Positions 7,742 through 18,087 of a stretch of DNA of 38,407 nucleotides are shown piece after piece (position 1 is the first letter of the stretch; each line of letters opens with the position of its first letter). The stretch spans positions 1-38,407 of the forward strand of contig CALVHG010000025.1 of NCBI GenBank assembly GCA_944327285.1. The letters run 5' to 3'. Under the pieces are notes generated by a model, which did no database searches, was not told the origin of the DNA, and saw only the letters and a program-made list of their open reading frames with translations. The stretch comes from an uncultured Desulfovibrio sp. (GTDB lineage: Bacteria; Desulfobacterota; Desulfovibrionia; Desulfovibrionales; Desulfovibrionaceae). Made by a program: the position numbers and the translations under genes.

Positions 7742-10700
7742 ATGTCATCTCAGCACGAAGATATTCCCTGCTCTGTCGGTGTATATATAGATACAGAGAC
7801 GATTATTCAACAACTTCAGGATGTCTTAGAAAGATACAGTTCTCAGGATATTATCAGAGAAATCGTACAGAATGCTGACGATGCAGGGGCTGGTAGACTT
7901 GTATTTTTTGTGCTTGAGACGGGAATTCCTGCCGCCGTGCAACATCCAAATATTCATCCCCTGTTACGATGTTCAGCGATGCTTATCCTTAATGACGGCC
8001 CATTGAAAAAAGAAGACGTCAAGGGGATTGCTCGCCTGATCGGCGGGAGTAAGCAGGAGGACAGTTCAAAAGTCGGACGTTTTGGGCTTGGACTTAAAAG
8101 CCTTTTCCATGTCTGTGAAGCCTTTTTCTTTGGCCCTTATCGTTCGCCAGATCCCAGTATTCAGGGAACACTGTTTGATCCATGGATTGGTATACGCAGC
8201 ACACCAGAATATCTAGATAAACTTCCTCAGTGGACAGACGTACAAACGGTTACAGCATGTAATATTATATCAAAATTTATTGATAAAAATTATGGCGACA
8301 GCTATAGCAATGGATTCTTTATCTATATTCCTTTTCGCGAATTAAAAGATACTAATTCTTTAGCAATTAAAAACTATTCAATAACTTCGCATGATTTTAT
8401 CATGAACTTTTATTTAAACAAAACATTACAACAATTAGCATTATCATTTTCGCAATGTTCATTATTGTATTATATAGAATTTTTTAATATAAAATCACTA
8501 CTTGACTCAAATAAAAAAACTTCTATTTATAAATTTTCCATAGAAAGAGACGGTTTTTTACGACGCCTCCAAAGACATGATGCAGAGGGAGTACAATCTT
8601 TTGAAAGTACTATCGCCTCAGAACAATGTGGCAAGCAGGAAGCTATATGGGAGTGTCGAGGGATTGATGACTTTTCACTTGAGCATAAAGAACTACAGAG
8701 ACTTCGGCAGGATTCGCGCTGGCCTAAACGAGGTCTGAACAAAAAACCGGAAAAAGCTCTTCCTCATGCCGCTATTACAATACTGCATAATAAAGACAGC
8801 AAAGATAAAAGACTCACCCTGCGCTGGGCTTCATTTCTGCCGCTTGATGATCGCAATACAGAAGTCAGCTCGGATAACAACCTTGTTCAGACAATACGTG
8901 CGTCGTATCTTCACGGGACATGGGAAATCCTTCTGCACGGTTACTTCTTTCTTTCCAGCGACAGAAAACACATTTTTGACATTACAAAAATTGGTGAAGA
9001 TGATATAAAGCAGCAATGGAATAGATTGCTTATGCAGCAGATGCTGCTTCCACTTTTTCCCAAAATACTGCTCAGGGAAATAAATGATGATCTCAAAAAT
9101 GAAAATATTATAGATGCAGTACGGTTATGGAGCAGATTTGATGAATTCAGAGAAGACATGACTTCATCATGCTTTCTTGTAAAACTCGTAAAAAATGATG
9201 CTTGGGAAATTCATACAGAACCTCTGTATATGTTGCCGGAGGGTATCCCTCCAAGTCTCAAGGGATGGCTGGAAAGAGAATTTCGTCCTCATGTCGCCCT
9301 GAAGGACAAGGGACTCTATTCGCCGCTGCGACATATAAAGCAATGGGATGAAGACAGTTTTTCCCAGATTTGTCTGCATTTTCCCGTGACTCCCGAAGAA
9401 CTTGCGGAAAGCGATATCTCTTGGATTCAGAAATTTATTCGTGATATAAAAAAAGAAAATCGCTACAGGCAACACCTGCGAAAATGGCTGCTTCGCGCGC
9501 TGCAGAACCGTCTCTTTGACAGCAAAAATGAAAAAGTTCGTTCTGCTCTGTATCCCTTTGCTGAAGATGTATTTCAGAATGAAATATGGTATATGCCCAT
9601 GAAGACGGAACCCATACTGCGCAGTATTGCCAGAGACAGACCGGAACTGCTGTCACCATGTCTGCTTCTGCCACGCGCGGAAGACAATACAGCCCCGCCT
9701 TCATCACAAACACTCCCGGAGAGCATATCCGACGAACAGCGCATCGCTCTTCTGCGCTTTTTGGGAGAAGAAAAGCTGAACGACAGGGAAAAGCAACCGG
9801 AAGGCAGTATCCTTCTGGCGGATCGGCTTATTGCAGGCAGGCAAATCCCGGAACTGGACGCATTGCCTTTCTATCGGGTCAGCATTTTTCTTCAGGGCAA
9901 GCAGAAAGAAGAGGCCGCACGCAGCTTTCAGGAGCTGCAACAGCAGAAGGAAAGAAACTGCCTCTTCAAACAGCCTGCCCCGGGAAGCGGAATAAGTAAC
10001 ACTCTAAAACAGCTTTCTCTGGTTCTTGAGGATGCAGAAATCTGGCTTTTGCGAACAGAAGCGACGTTGGAATTAAGCCTGACAACGTGGGAAGCAACTC
10101 TTTTTGAAGCACTGACGACGAATAAGCTATCTTCAAATGAAAAAATACACAGAGAACTTTTTAAAGACATTCTGAAAAAACTATTTGCAGAAAATAAAGA
10201 AAATTCACTTTGCATTCAGGCTCTGCGAAATCTTCTTGCCGGTAAGCATGTAGATAAATATGTAAAATTTGTTCTGTATTCAGAGACACGTCCTACCGTT
10301 CATGAACGATGGTCTCATAAATATATATTTATTTATAAAGATGATTACCGGTATCTCTCGGAAGAACACAAAAAAGCTCTTGCAATCGTTGAGGAACACA
10401 GCATTGCTTCCGAGCAGCTCCGGGACATACTGTCTGACGCGGCCCCGTGGCAGTTCTGGCAGGATATGCTCCCTTTGTGCCGGAATCCCAAAAAGGACAT
10501 TCCCGACGAACTTGAAGACATCTTCAAAACAGCTTGCTGGATACCGGCAGCTCAGGGGGGAGGCCTGGCCCCGAGCCATATTCTGGGGGACGATATCCCG
10601 ACTATCCTGAAAAAAGCTCTGCCGTCCTCCTGGATGTGCCGGGAAAAGCTGTCGGCCTCTCTGGAGCAGCTCTGCTCCGAAGACCAACGCCTCTGGATTA

Positions 10701-13700
10701 TGAAGGTTCTTGACGCTCTTTATCCAGAGCAAGAGCTCAGACGCAGACAGCTCATGGAACTGTTTCAGGATGAGGACTTTCATACCCCGTGTAACTTTTT
10801 CCCACCACAGCTTGATGATCTTGCAGCAGTAGCACAGCATCTGCGTCCTCTTGCGGACAGCATGACAAAGGAAGGGCCGGAGGAATGCCTGCTTTCCCTC
10901 CTTCTCTCCCTGCCGGAAATACCGTCTGCCGCACTGCAAAAATTTCAGTCTGCTCCTTCAGAATTCAATTACAAGACATGTAGGTATGACATCCTGCTCC
11001 ATGCAGCCCCTGCCTATGCCCGGATACATAAGTTCACGCTATTGCTGCCGTCCTATGCCCAGTATCTTGCGGCGGCGCGGCAGCATGATGAGAAACTTTT
11101 TGAGCGTGACTACCTCTTTCCGACGCGCACGGAAAAAGTCTGGAAAAAAGGCCATGAAATCACCGAGGCACAGCGAGGCCGTGAAGATAGCGCACATCTT
11201 GAGGAATCTGTATGGGAGGCTTGCAGATCCTTTTTCAGTTCAGACAACAAAGCCCCATCTGACAAGGGGCGGTCAAGTGCGCAATATATTGAAAAATACT
11301 TTTCTGTTCCCTTTGCAAAGGCTGAAAAATACAGAGTGGCTTGCCTTCTCCGGCTCATTGCCGGTAAGAATGACGATATCCGTGTACTGGCTGAGAAATT
11401 TTCAAGCAATATAAGCAATGAACTTACAAATATATTTGGTTTCGATTTTGATGATACATGCTGGGACTTTCGTATCTCCGCTGAACCAAGTGACGATCAG
11501 GAAAAAAGTCTTGCAGGTTATCCTTTTAAAGAAAATAAAAGAACTTTTTTCACCTGCTCGCTGAAAAACAAAATCTATTATTTGTGTTTTTACAAAAATA
11601 AAGCAGGAAAGCCTGCCGAAAACCAGGAAGATTTTACAGAGCGTTTGAAAAAGTCCATTTCTGAATGGTTGAAACAATTTAATAAATTCAAAAAAGATCC
11701 CCAAAAAATCTCTGAGATTATAAATAGATTCTCTCCCACGCAGCATTCTCTGAGCGCAACAACAGCACTTTTGAAAGAAGATTTGCGAACAGTTATTGAA
11801 CAGCTTCGCATAAATGATTTTGACTTAAAAGAAAAGCAAATAGATATTTACAATAAAATACAATACGGCGAAGGACCAACTCTTGAAGAATTAAAAAAAG
11901 AACTTTGGGATATCGCTCAGGATAAAAATGAAATTTACGAGGCGATTCTTAAAAAAATTCAAAACTATGGCTACCGGGAGGAAGGCGTCCTTCTTGAACT
12001 GATTCAAAACGCGGATGACGCCTTGCGAGAGCGTAGCGAACCTAACACTGAAGAGAGAAGTGTAACTATTGATCTTCATGATCACATTTTATCCTTTTCT
12101 CATTACGGACGCCCAATAAATGAAAAAAAAGAAGGAGAGACTTCGGGAAGTAACGATCTTTACAGTATGCTGATGCTGAACAGAAGTGAAAAGGAATTCC
12201 TTTCGGCAACAGGAAAACTTGGCCTTGGTTTCAAAAGTGTTTTTCTGCTGAGTGAACAACCGGTAATCCAAAGCAAGGCACTGTGTTTCAGCATCAGAAA
12301 CGGCATGTTCCCTCAAGAGGAAACAATGCGTCTGGATCAGGATGACGAGATCACTCTTTTCAGGCTCCCGATTAAGCGGGAAATCCCCGATAAGGAAATA
12401 AAACAGCGCATTTTTTCTCGCGTTTCTGCATCCGCCGCACTTATTCCTGTTTTTGCACATGAAATCAGGGAACTTGTCATCAATATTAATGGCGATGAGG
12501 AAACGTTCGCCTATAATCCAGATACCTCTGATCGCGGACAGGGCTGGATTGCAGACTATAATGCGCATGTGCTGGTCTTTTCAGCCCCGAAAACAGATAT
12601 ACAGCTGGCTGTCAGGCTTGATGAATACCGCAGACCAACCCGATTTCCCGACACCATGCCGCCACTCTGGCATACGCTGCCGACCGTAAGCGGCCTTGAC
12701 TGGCGGCTGGGCTATGCCATCAACGGCCCGTTTTCGCTGAATGCCGGACGAAGCAATATTGCCCCTGTCAAAAAGGACTTTACCAATCTTGTGAAATTTG
12801 GCGAGGTTCTGGGCGAAAGCCTGTGTGATTATGCCCAGTTTGTGAAGAAAAACTATCCCGATGCCATAGCGGCACATAATCATGCGCTCTGGACGGTTCT
12901 CAGCAGAGGACTTGAAAGTCCGGAAGAATCTTTGCAAGGAAAGATTGTCCGCAGTCTTCATGCCGAAGGACGCGGACTTTCCTACTGGCTGACACAACAA
13001 GGCGTCCCCTGCGGAATTCCCGAAGAATGGTCATGGCCTCTGAAGGGTATTCCCCCCAAATGGCATACCTGCTCTTTTCCTTCTGACAATGCCAGACAGA
13101 ACTTTTCCCAGACGGTGCAGAAACTTCACAAGGAGCATTTTACAGGTTCTCTCGCACGCTTTGCCTATGTTCCATCGGAACAGAAAGCCCGCCTTGAAGC
13201 TCTGGGATTTCCAGTTGAACACATGGAGACAGCCGACTTTTTCACAGCGTTCTTTGCCCGTCTGATTCCCGACAAACGCCTGACGTCCAACCTTCTTTCC
13301 TGCCTGCGGCAGATACGGGAAGAGCTTCCCCGACAGGATTTTCCTTTCCTCGTGCGCACGCAGGCCGGTACCTGGGAGGATATCCAGCAGGTACTCTTGC
13401 CACCGAATACGCCCTGCGAACTTTCTTCAGACTTCAGGGAAGAACAGCGCAGAGCAGTCTTTGCGCCTCCGCATGCTCTGTTATCCGAAGAATATGTGAG
13501 CGACAGGGAAGATGCCGAAATCTATCGGAGACTGCGCAACGGGCATACTGTTACACCGGAGATACTGCAAGGCTGGATAACAGTACTTGAAAGCCCGGAT
13601 CAGCGGAAACAGGTCTTGACTTATTTACAGGAAGGAGAGCTGCGGCATGAGCTGCTTGTGTCCCTCCGCAATGAACAGCAAGGCTGGATCAGGGACTTTT

Positions 13701-14659
13701 CCCTTGTGAGTGAACTGCTTGCCAGCATGACAGAGAACGATGACGTTTATAAACATATTTTGATGGATTTATTCCCCGACGCATTTTTGCTGCGAACAAG
13801 CCCGGAAATAGACGAATATGAAAGAGAGGAAGGAGAAGAGTACGAAGAAGAGGACACGCCTGTTCTTGCAATAAGCAGCAGATCGCACTGGGAAGCTATG
13901 CTTGCCTTCTGGCAGCAGAACAAAGAAGCAGTCGTGAGAGACTATGTTGCCAAAACATGGCCTGCTCAATTCAGGAATCAGAACCTTCTTAAAGAACGGC
14001 TTGAAAAGAATAACAGATGCGCGTGGCTTGTCCTCCTGCTTCTTGGTTATCTGCAAAGCATAGGGCGCTCAAAACCGGAAATGCACAGAACCTTTGTGCA
14101 GGAACTCCTGACGAAGCACGACAAGCTCTTTACCGACAGCGTGGACAAAGACGATCCTCAATGGCTGCTCCTTCTTTCGTCGTGGCAGGATGCCAATATG
14201 TCGACAAATACCTATGCCATGTGGATGACCTGCTTTCCTGCGCTGCATCAGTTTAGTCGTTTCCTGAAGCAGTATCAGAATGTCCTTGGCAGTATGGTAC
14301 GAGGCAAACTTGACCGAAAGCAATTGCTTGACTGCTTTTCGCCGCGTTCAGCCTCTACCTTTCAACAGTCTGGAAAGCAGTTTGATGCCCCGCCATTACC
14401 GCTGCGTCTCGGAAAATACTGGGTACTGCGGGAACTGACCCGACTGAATTTCAAGAACTGTCAGACAACATCCGGGGAAGCCTTTCTGGAGTGCTGCTGG
14501 GTTCCCCGTAAACGCTGCTGCGATCTTCTGGGCATGGATTACACAGAAGACACCGACGTACGACAGGCAGAGCTTGTCAGCATTCTTCAGGAACTGAACG
14601 GAACGCTGCCGCACTTTGATTACTGTTTTGATATCGCTTTATGTGCAATGAGAAAATAA
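7742..14659 (+). CDS. Giant protein with two sacsin-like GHKL ATPase modules
   Basis: A 2305-residue protein starting at an ATG preceded by GAGGAG. Module 1 has the N-box EIVQNADDAGAG (E40, N44, D47), NDG at 84-86 and glycine box VGRFGLGLKS (111-120). These are close to the sacsin/HSP90-type ATPase signature. Module 2 has LELIQNADDA (E1419, N1423, D1426) and TGKLGLGFKS (glycines 1491-1496). Its usual D-x-G is replaced by SHYGRP, as in sacsin/NO VEIN-like relatives. The remaining ~1900 residues are helical-looking and unrecognised. I see no membrane segment. The downstream helicase begins 2 nt later, so the two form an operon. Base composition changes from the GC-rich cas genes to an AT-rich mosaic, especially at 8200-8560 and 11400-11960. 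Chaperone-like ATPase activity is inference from the fold. A defence role is suggested by location only. Confidence 0.8.
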   Translation: MSSQHEDIPCSVGVYIDTETIIQQLQDVLERYSSQDIIREIVQNADDAGAGRLVFFVLETGIPAAVQHPNIHPLLRCSAMLILNDGPLKKEDVKGIARLIGGSKQEDSSKVGRFGLGLKSLFHVCEAFFFGPYRSPDPSIQGTLFDPWIGIRSTPEYLDKLPQWTDVQTVTACNIISKFIDKNYGDSYSNGFFIYIPFRELKDTNSLAIKNYSITSHDFIMNFYLNKTLQQLALSFSQCSLLYYIEFFNIKSLLDSNKKTSIYKFSIERDGFLRRLQRHDAEGVQSFESTIASEQCGKQEAIWECRGIDDFSLEHKELQRLRQDSRWPKRGLNKKPEKALPHAAITILHNKDSKDKRLTLRWASFLPLDDRNTEVSSDNNLVQTIRASYLHGTWEILLHGYFFLSSDRKHIFDITKIGEDDIKQQWNRLLMQQMLLPLFPKILLREINDDLKNENIIDAVRLWSRFDEFREDMTSSCFLVKLVKNDAWEIHTEPLYMLPEGIPPSLKGWLEREFRPHVALKDKGLYSPLRHIKQWDEDSFSQICLHFPVTPEELAESDISWIQKFIRDIKKENRYRQHLRKWLLRALQNRLFDSKNEKVRSALYPFAEDVFQNEIWYMPMKTEPILRSIARDRPELLSPCLLLPRAEDNTAPPSSQTLPESISDEQRIALLRFLGEEKLNDREKQPEGSILLADRLIAGRQIPELDALPFYRVSIFLQGKQKEEAARSFQELQQQKERNCLFKQPAPGSGISNTLKQLSLVLEDAEIWLLRTEATLELSLTTWEATLFEALTTNKLSSNEKIHRELFKDILKKLFAENKENSLCIQALRNLLAGKHVDKYVKFVLYSETRPTVHERWSHKYIFIYKDDYRYLSEEHKKALAIVEEHSIASEQLRDILSDAAPWQFWQDMLPLCRNPKKDIPDELEDIFKTACWIPAAQGGGLAPSHILGDDIPTILKKALPSSWMCREKLSASLEQLCSEDQRLWIMKVLDALYPEQELRRRQLMELFQDEDFHTPCNFFPPQLDDLAAVAQHLRPLADSMTKEGPEECLLSLLLSLPEIPSAALQKFQSAPSEFNYKTCRYDILLHAAPAYARIHKFTLLLPSYAQYLAAARQHDEKLFERDYLFPTRTEKVWKKGHEITEAQRGREDSAHLEESVWEACRSFFSSDNKAPSDKGRSSAQYIEKYFSVPFAKAEKYRVACLLRLIAGKNDDIRVLAEKFSSNISNELTNIFGFDFDDTCWDFRISAEPSDDQEKSLAGYPFKENKRTFFTCSLKNKIYYLCFYKNKAGKPAENQEDFTERLKKSISEWLKQFNKFKKDPQKISEIINRFSPTQHSLSATTALLKEDLRTVIEQLRINDFDLKEKQIDIYNKIQYGEGPTLEELKKELWDIAQDKNEIYEAILKKIQNYGYREEGVLLELIQNADDALRERSEPNTEERSVTIDLHDHILSFSHYGRPINEKKEGETSGSNDLYSMLMLNRSEKEFLSATGKLGLGFKSVFLLSEQPVIQSKALCFSIRNGMFPQEETMRLDQDDEITLFRLPIKREIPDKEIKQRIFSRVSASAALIPVFAHEIRELVININGDEETFAYNPDTSDRGQGWIADYNAHVLVFSAPKTDIQLAVRLDEYRRPTRFPDTMPPLWHTLPTVSGLDWRLGYAINGPFSLNAGRSNIAPVKKDFTNLVKFGEVLGESLCDYAQFVKKNYPDAIAAHNHALWTVLSRGLESPEESLQGKIVRSLHAEGRGLSYWLTQQGVPCGIPEEWSWPLKGIPPKWHTCSFPSDNARQNFSQTVQKLHKEHFTGSLARFAYVPSEQKARLEALGFPVEHMETADFFTAFFARLIPDKRLTSNLLSCLRQIREELPRQDFPFLVRTQAGTWEDIQQVLLPPNTPCELSSDFREEQRRAVFAPPHALLSEEYVSDREDAEIYRRLRNGHTVTPEILQGWITVLESPDQRKQVLTYLQEGELRHELLVSLRNEQQGWIRDFSLVSELLASMTENDDVYKHILMDLFPDAFLLRTSPEIDEYEREEGEEYEEEDTPVLAISSRSHWEAMLAFWQQNKEAVVRDYVAKTWPAQFRNQNLLKERLEKNNRCAWLVLLLLGYLQSIGRSKPEMHRTFVQELLTKHDKLFTDSVDKDDPQWLLLLSSWQDANMSTNTYAMWMTCFPALHQFSRFLKQYQNVLGSMVRGKLDRKQLLDCFSPRSASTFQQSGKQFDAPPLPLRLGKYWVLRELTRLNFKNCQTTSGEAFLECCWVPRKRCCDLLGMDYTEDTDVRQAELVSILQELNGTLPHFDYCFDIALCAMRK

Positions 14660-14661
14660 AC

Positions 14662-17313
14662 ATGAAAATAAGTAAAGATGACAGAGTCCGGCATCCGCAG
14701 TTTGGAGAAGGCCGCGTCCGCATGGTGGATGAGGATACGGCCATTGTGCGCTTTGAATCGGGCAGGATGGAAGAATGTCTGCTTGCCCAACTCACCCGCC
14801 TGACCCTTGCCGTAGAAAAGGGCAGGGGACGCCAGCTTGACGATCCGCTGGCTACGCTTGCTCATGTGATGGCGGCATGTATCCGTTCCATCAACGATGA
14901 GTGGGGTGTCTTTGCCAGCTCTCGAATAACTCTTCTGCCGCATCAGCTCTGGGTTTGTCGTCAGGTTTACCAGAATCCAATGCGCTGGCTCATTGCTGAT
15001 GATGTTGGTCTCGGAAAGACTGTCGAAGCTGGTCTGATTCTTTCGGCGCTGCATGCCGCAGGTCGTATGCGCCGGGCATTGATTCTTGTTCCCGCCAGCC
15101 TTGTTACGCAGTGGCAGGAACGTCTGTTCGGCATGTTTGACCTTCGTTTTGATATTTATCGCCCTGAAGACGACACAAAAAAATCCGGCTTCTGGCATGG
15201 GGAACGCGCCGTTATTGCCTCTCTTGAAACCCTGCGGTCTGATGTGCGGCAGCGCTGGCAGCGCCTTCTGGATGCCGAGGCATGGGATATTGTGCTTGTA
15301 GATGAGGCACACCGCCTCAATATGGATGAAGTGAGCGGCATGACGCTGGGCTATGAGCTGCTTGCCACTCTTGAGCAGCACAAGCGAGTCAATTCCCTTC
15401 TTTTTTTCACGGGGACGCCGCACAGGGGAAAGGACTACGGCTTTCTGGCTCTGCTGTCGCTCCTGCGACCTGACTTGTTTTCTCCCAGACAGGCACTTGA
15501 AGCGGCGTTCGATGTCCTGCCCTCCGTCATGCTTCGCAACAACAAGCAGAAAATCACGGACATGCAGGGCAGGCCTCTCTTTCCGCCTGTGCATATACAC
15601 AAGGAAGAGTACGCATACACAGCGGAAGAAGCCGCTTTTTACGAGTGTCTTACAGAATTTATCCTTTCGGGGCGCGCTTACGCCCGGGAACGACATGCCG
15701 CGCAGCAGCGCGTCCTTACCTTTGTCCTGCTGACGTTGCAAAAGCTGGCGTCAAGTTCTCTGGCCGCCATCCGCCGCGCCCTGCAAAAACGACTTGTCCT
15801 TTTGCAGTCGCAGGAGGAAAAACTGGCCGCTGCGCGAGCCGCCCGGATACCTGCCCCGCTGGAAGAAGCTCTGGAAAGCCATGAAGACGGCGCGGAAGAT
15901 ATGGCAGCGGAACTCGTGACAACAAACGCACCCTGTCAGCTGCCCAATGAAATAGCCTCTCTTCGGATGCTGCTGGAACTTCTCGAACCCATTCGGCATG
16001 AAACCAAAATAGACGCCATTATTCAAAAAATCCGTACAGAATACCCGCAGGAATCCATTCTCTTTTTTACGGAGTACAAGGCAACGCAGGCGCTGCTTGT
16101 CACCACGCTGCGCCGGGAGTTCGGCGCAGACTGCGCCACCTTTATTAACGGGGATGAAAGTCTGCGGTTTTCCGGGGAACACGGCGCGGAGCATCTGGAA
16201 ACAATGGGGCGTCATCAGGCTGCGGAAGCCTTTCGCAAAGGTGACGTGCGCTTTCTGGTTTCCACGGAAGCCGCCGGAGAAGGCATTGACCTCCAGGAAA
16301 ATTGCCATGTTCTCTTTCATGTGGATTTGCCGTGGAATCCGATGCGGCTGCATCAGCGCGTCGGCCGCCTGCATCGCTACGGACAGAAACAGCCCGTGCA
16401 TGTGCATCTGTTCCGTAACCCGGAAACTGTGGAAAGTCAGATCTGGGAAAAACTGGAAGAAAAACTCCGCCGTATCACTCTTGCCTTTCACGGAGCGATG
16501 GAAGACCCCGAAGATATGTGTCAGGCTGTCATAGGCATGGCGCAGCCTTCTTTGTATACAGCGCTCTTTTCTTCTGCTCCTGAAAACCGTCAGAGCCTGC
16601 AACAATGGTTCGACAGCCAGACGGCGGAGCTTGGCGGAGCCGATGCCGTCTCCGTTGTAAAACGCATGTTCGGTTCCGTACGCCATTTCGATTTCGGGAC
16701 GCAGGCTGCGAACCTGCCGCAAATTGCCCTGCATGACCTTTGCCCCTATCTCAAACTCTGCCTGACGCGCCATCAGCGTAAATGGAAAGAGGATGATACC
16801 TGCCATATCTCTTTCAAAACGCCGAAGGCATGGCTTTCTTCGCTTGCGATTGCAGAAAGTTACCGCCTTGTTTTTTCTCGTGAACTGCCGTGCAAAGACG
16901 ACGAGGACAGGGCGGGGCTCGGGCACGCGCTCCTCAACAGGGCGGTGGAAGAAGGCTTTTTTCTTCAGGAAGACTACAGCTCCCTGCCGGGACTTTCCGC
17001 CCCCATCTTCATCCTGCGTGTACGCGATCGATCGACGGAAAAAACCCAGATTCTCCAGCGCGTCTATGGTGTGGAAAAACACGCATCAGACTGGAAGCTC
17101 TACAAGGACTGGGAACTGCTCCTGTTCCTCAATTCCCTTGCAGACAAGCCGCGTCAGTTACGGAGCGATGCCGCAGCGGCCGTGCATCCCTCACAGGAAG
17201 ATTTTGACGCTGCAAGGCAGTGGCTCCTGTCCCGGGCGAACAGTCTGCAACTTCCCTTTGCAGTGCCTTATGTCGAAGTCGTCGCGTGTCTGTGCCCGGA
17301 AAGGAATCAATAA
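14662..17313 (+). CDS. RapA/SNF2-type DEAH helicase
   Basis: An 883-residue SNF2-family ATPase, closest in style to RapA/HepA and the DrmD-like helicases of defence loci. A short Tudor-like N-terminus (VRHPQFGEGRV, about residues 8-18) precedes the ATPase core. Motif I is DDVGLGKT (113-120), motif II DEAH (214-217), motif III FFTGTPH, motif V STEAAGEGID and motif VI HQRVGRLHRYGQ (from 564). The C-terminal ~250 residues are unassigned. An upstream ATG at 14641 overlaps the previous gene. I prefer 14662, which sits 2 nt after its stop and suggests translational coupling. Expected to act on nucleic acid or nucleoprotein together with the sacsin-like partner; this is inference. Confidence 0.85.
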   Translation: MKISKDDRVRHPQFGEGRVRMVDEDTAIVRFESGRMEECLLAQLTRLTLAVEKGRGRQLDDPLATLAHVMAACIRSINDEWGVFASSRITLLPHQLWVCRQVYQNPMRWLIADDVGLGKTVEAGLILSALHAAGRMRRALILVPASLVTQWQERLFGMFDLRFDIYRPEDDTKKSGFWHGERAVIASLETLRSDVRQRWQRLLDAEAWDIVLVDEAHRLNMDEVSGMTLGYELLATLEQHKRVNSLLFFTGTPHRGKDYGFLALLSLLRPDLFSPRQALEAAFDVLPSVMLRNNKQKITDMQGRPLFPPVHIHKEEYAYTAEEAAFYECLTEFILSGRAYARERHAAQQRVLTFVLLTLQKLASSSLAAIRRALQKRLVLLQSQEEKLAAARAARIPAPLEEALESHEDGAEDMAAELVTTNAPCQLPNEIASLRMLLELLEPIRHETKIDAIIQKIRTEYPQESILFFTEYKATQALLVTTLRREFGADCATFINGDESLRFSGEHGAEHLETMGRHQAAEAFRKGDVRFLVSTEAAGEGIDLQENCHVLFHVDLPWNPMRLHQRVGRLHRYGQKQPVHVHLFRNPETVESQIWEKLEEKLRRITLAFHGAMEDPEDMCQAVIGMAQPSLYTALFSSAPENRQSLQQWFDSQTAELGGADAVSVVKRMFGSVRHFDFGTQAANLPQIALHDLCPYLKLCLTRHQRKWKEDDTCHISFKTPKAWLSSLAIAESYRLVFSRELPCKDDEDRAGLGHALLNRAVEEGFFLQEDYSSLPGLSAPIFILRVRDRSTEKTQILQRVYGVEKHASDWKLYKDWELLLFLNSLADKPRQLRSDAAAAVHPSQEDFDAARQWLLSRANSLQLPFAVPYVEVVACLCPERNQ

Positions 17314-17550
17314 AAAGAGCCGGTTTGTTCTGGTTATGGCTCCCTCAAGATAGCCGAGAATGACACGGGATATCTTTACTTGTTCCACGGCACAGGGCTG
17401 TTCAACAAGCGTGCCAATGCGAAATCAGGTTGTGCCGGAGTATCCAGGATTGCTACAAAGTCTTCCTACTGCTCTGGAGAAAGATGAAAATACGTCTTTT
17501 CCAATATCTCCGGGGTTGAGTCTGTTGCATTTCGCACAGCAAATTTTCTC
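17314..17550. other. Intergenic segment with a possible gene remnant
   Basis: These 237 bp lie between convergent genes. Immediately after the SNF2 stop the same frame stays open for 57 codons (includes YLYLFHGTGLFNKRANAKSG) up to TGA, with no start or Shine-Dalgarno. It could be a decayed C-terminus or fragment. No clear terminator was found. I cannot assign a family. Confidence 0.3.
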
Positions 17551-17808
17551 TTATTCATAATGCGTTCTGCATTGGGCAATTTCCACTGTGTCACCGCTAA
17601 TCCGGTAGACAAGGCGGTGCGTGTCATCTATGCGCCGACTCCAGAACCCGGACAGTTCATATTTCAGCGGCTCCGGCTTCCCAATGCCCGTATAGCCGTT
17701 GCGATCAATATCCTTCAGCAGGGCGTTAATCCGTTTCAGTATCTTTTTATCCTGCTGCTGCCAGTAAAGATAATCCTCCCACGCGCCTTCCGCCCATATT
17801 TTACGCAT
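17551..17808 (-). CDS. yoeB: YoeB/Txe-family mRNA interferase toxin
   Basis: An 85-residue protein of the YoeB/Txe family, ribosome-dependent mRNA interferases. The order of conserved features fits: early WAEGAWEDYLYWQQQDKK, GIGKPEPLKYELSGFWSRRI, then RLVYRISGD and a C-terminal CRTHYE, with His-Tyr at the catalytic end. Its ATG lies within the 3' end of the antitoxin gene (8-nt overlap, 17801-17808), the usual arrangement for coupled toxin-antitoxin translation. Full length for the family. Confidence 0.93.
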   Translation of the reverse strand: MRKIWAEGAWEDYLYWQQQDKKILKRINALLKDIDRNGYTGIGKPEPLKYELSGFWSRRIDDTHRLVYRISGDTVEIAQCRTHYE

Positions 17809-18076
17809 TGTCGCAGGGTTCCTCTATCAGTTCATGATCCTGTCCTCTGCCGCTGTTCAGTTCGGCAACCGCCGTGCGCAGGCGACGCATATTCGTTTCC
17901 CCATAGAAAGGATCGCGCGGGGCGGCGATCTCAAAGGGAATGCGGCGTTCGCGCACGATAGTACGGGCAAAGATATTGACGGCCGTGGAAGGCGTCATGC
18001 CGAATTCAGTGCATATGGCGTCAAACTGCTGCTTGAGTTCCGCATCCATACGGACATTGAGTGTTGTCTGTGTCAT
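17801..18076 (-). CDS. RelB/DinJ-family antitoxin
   Basis: A 91-residue partner of the YoeB toxin. The N-terminal ribbon-helix-helix TTLNVRMDAELKQQFDAICT, followed by GMTPSTAVNIFARTIV, is diagnostic of RelB/DinJ antitoxins, which bind their own promoter and neutralise the toxin through an acidic C-terminal tail (HELIEEPCDNA here). The ATG is preceded by GAGG. The operator candidates upstream are listed separately. The pair probably helps maintain the adjoining mobilizable element. Confidence 0.9.
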   Translation of the reverse strand: MTQTTLNVRMDAELKQQFDAICTEFGMTPSTAVNIFARTIVRERRIPFEIAAPRDPFYGETNMRRLRTAVAELNSGRGQDHELIEEPCDNA

Positions 18077-18087
18077 AATAGCCTCAC

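Noticed and set aside
17191..17388. 65-codon minus-strand frame after the SNF2 gene
   Set aside because: Overlaps the SNF2 3' end, starts without a ribosome site and matches no family; kept only as a note on the intergenic segment.
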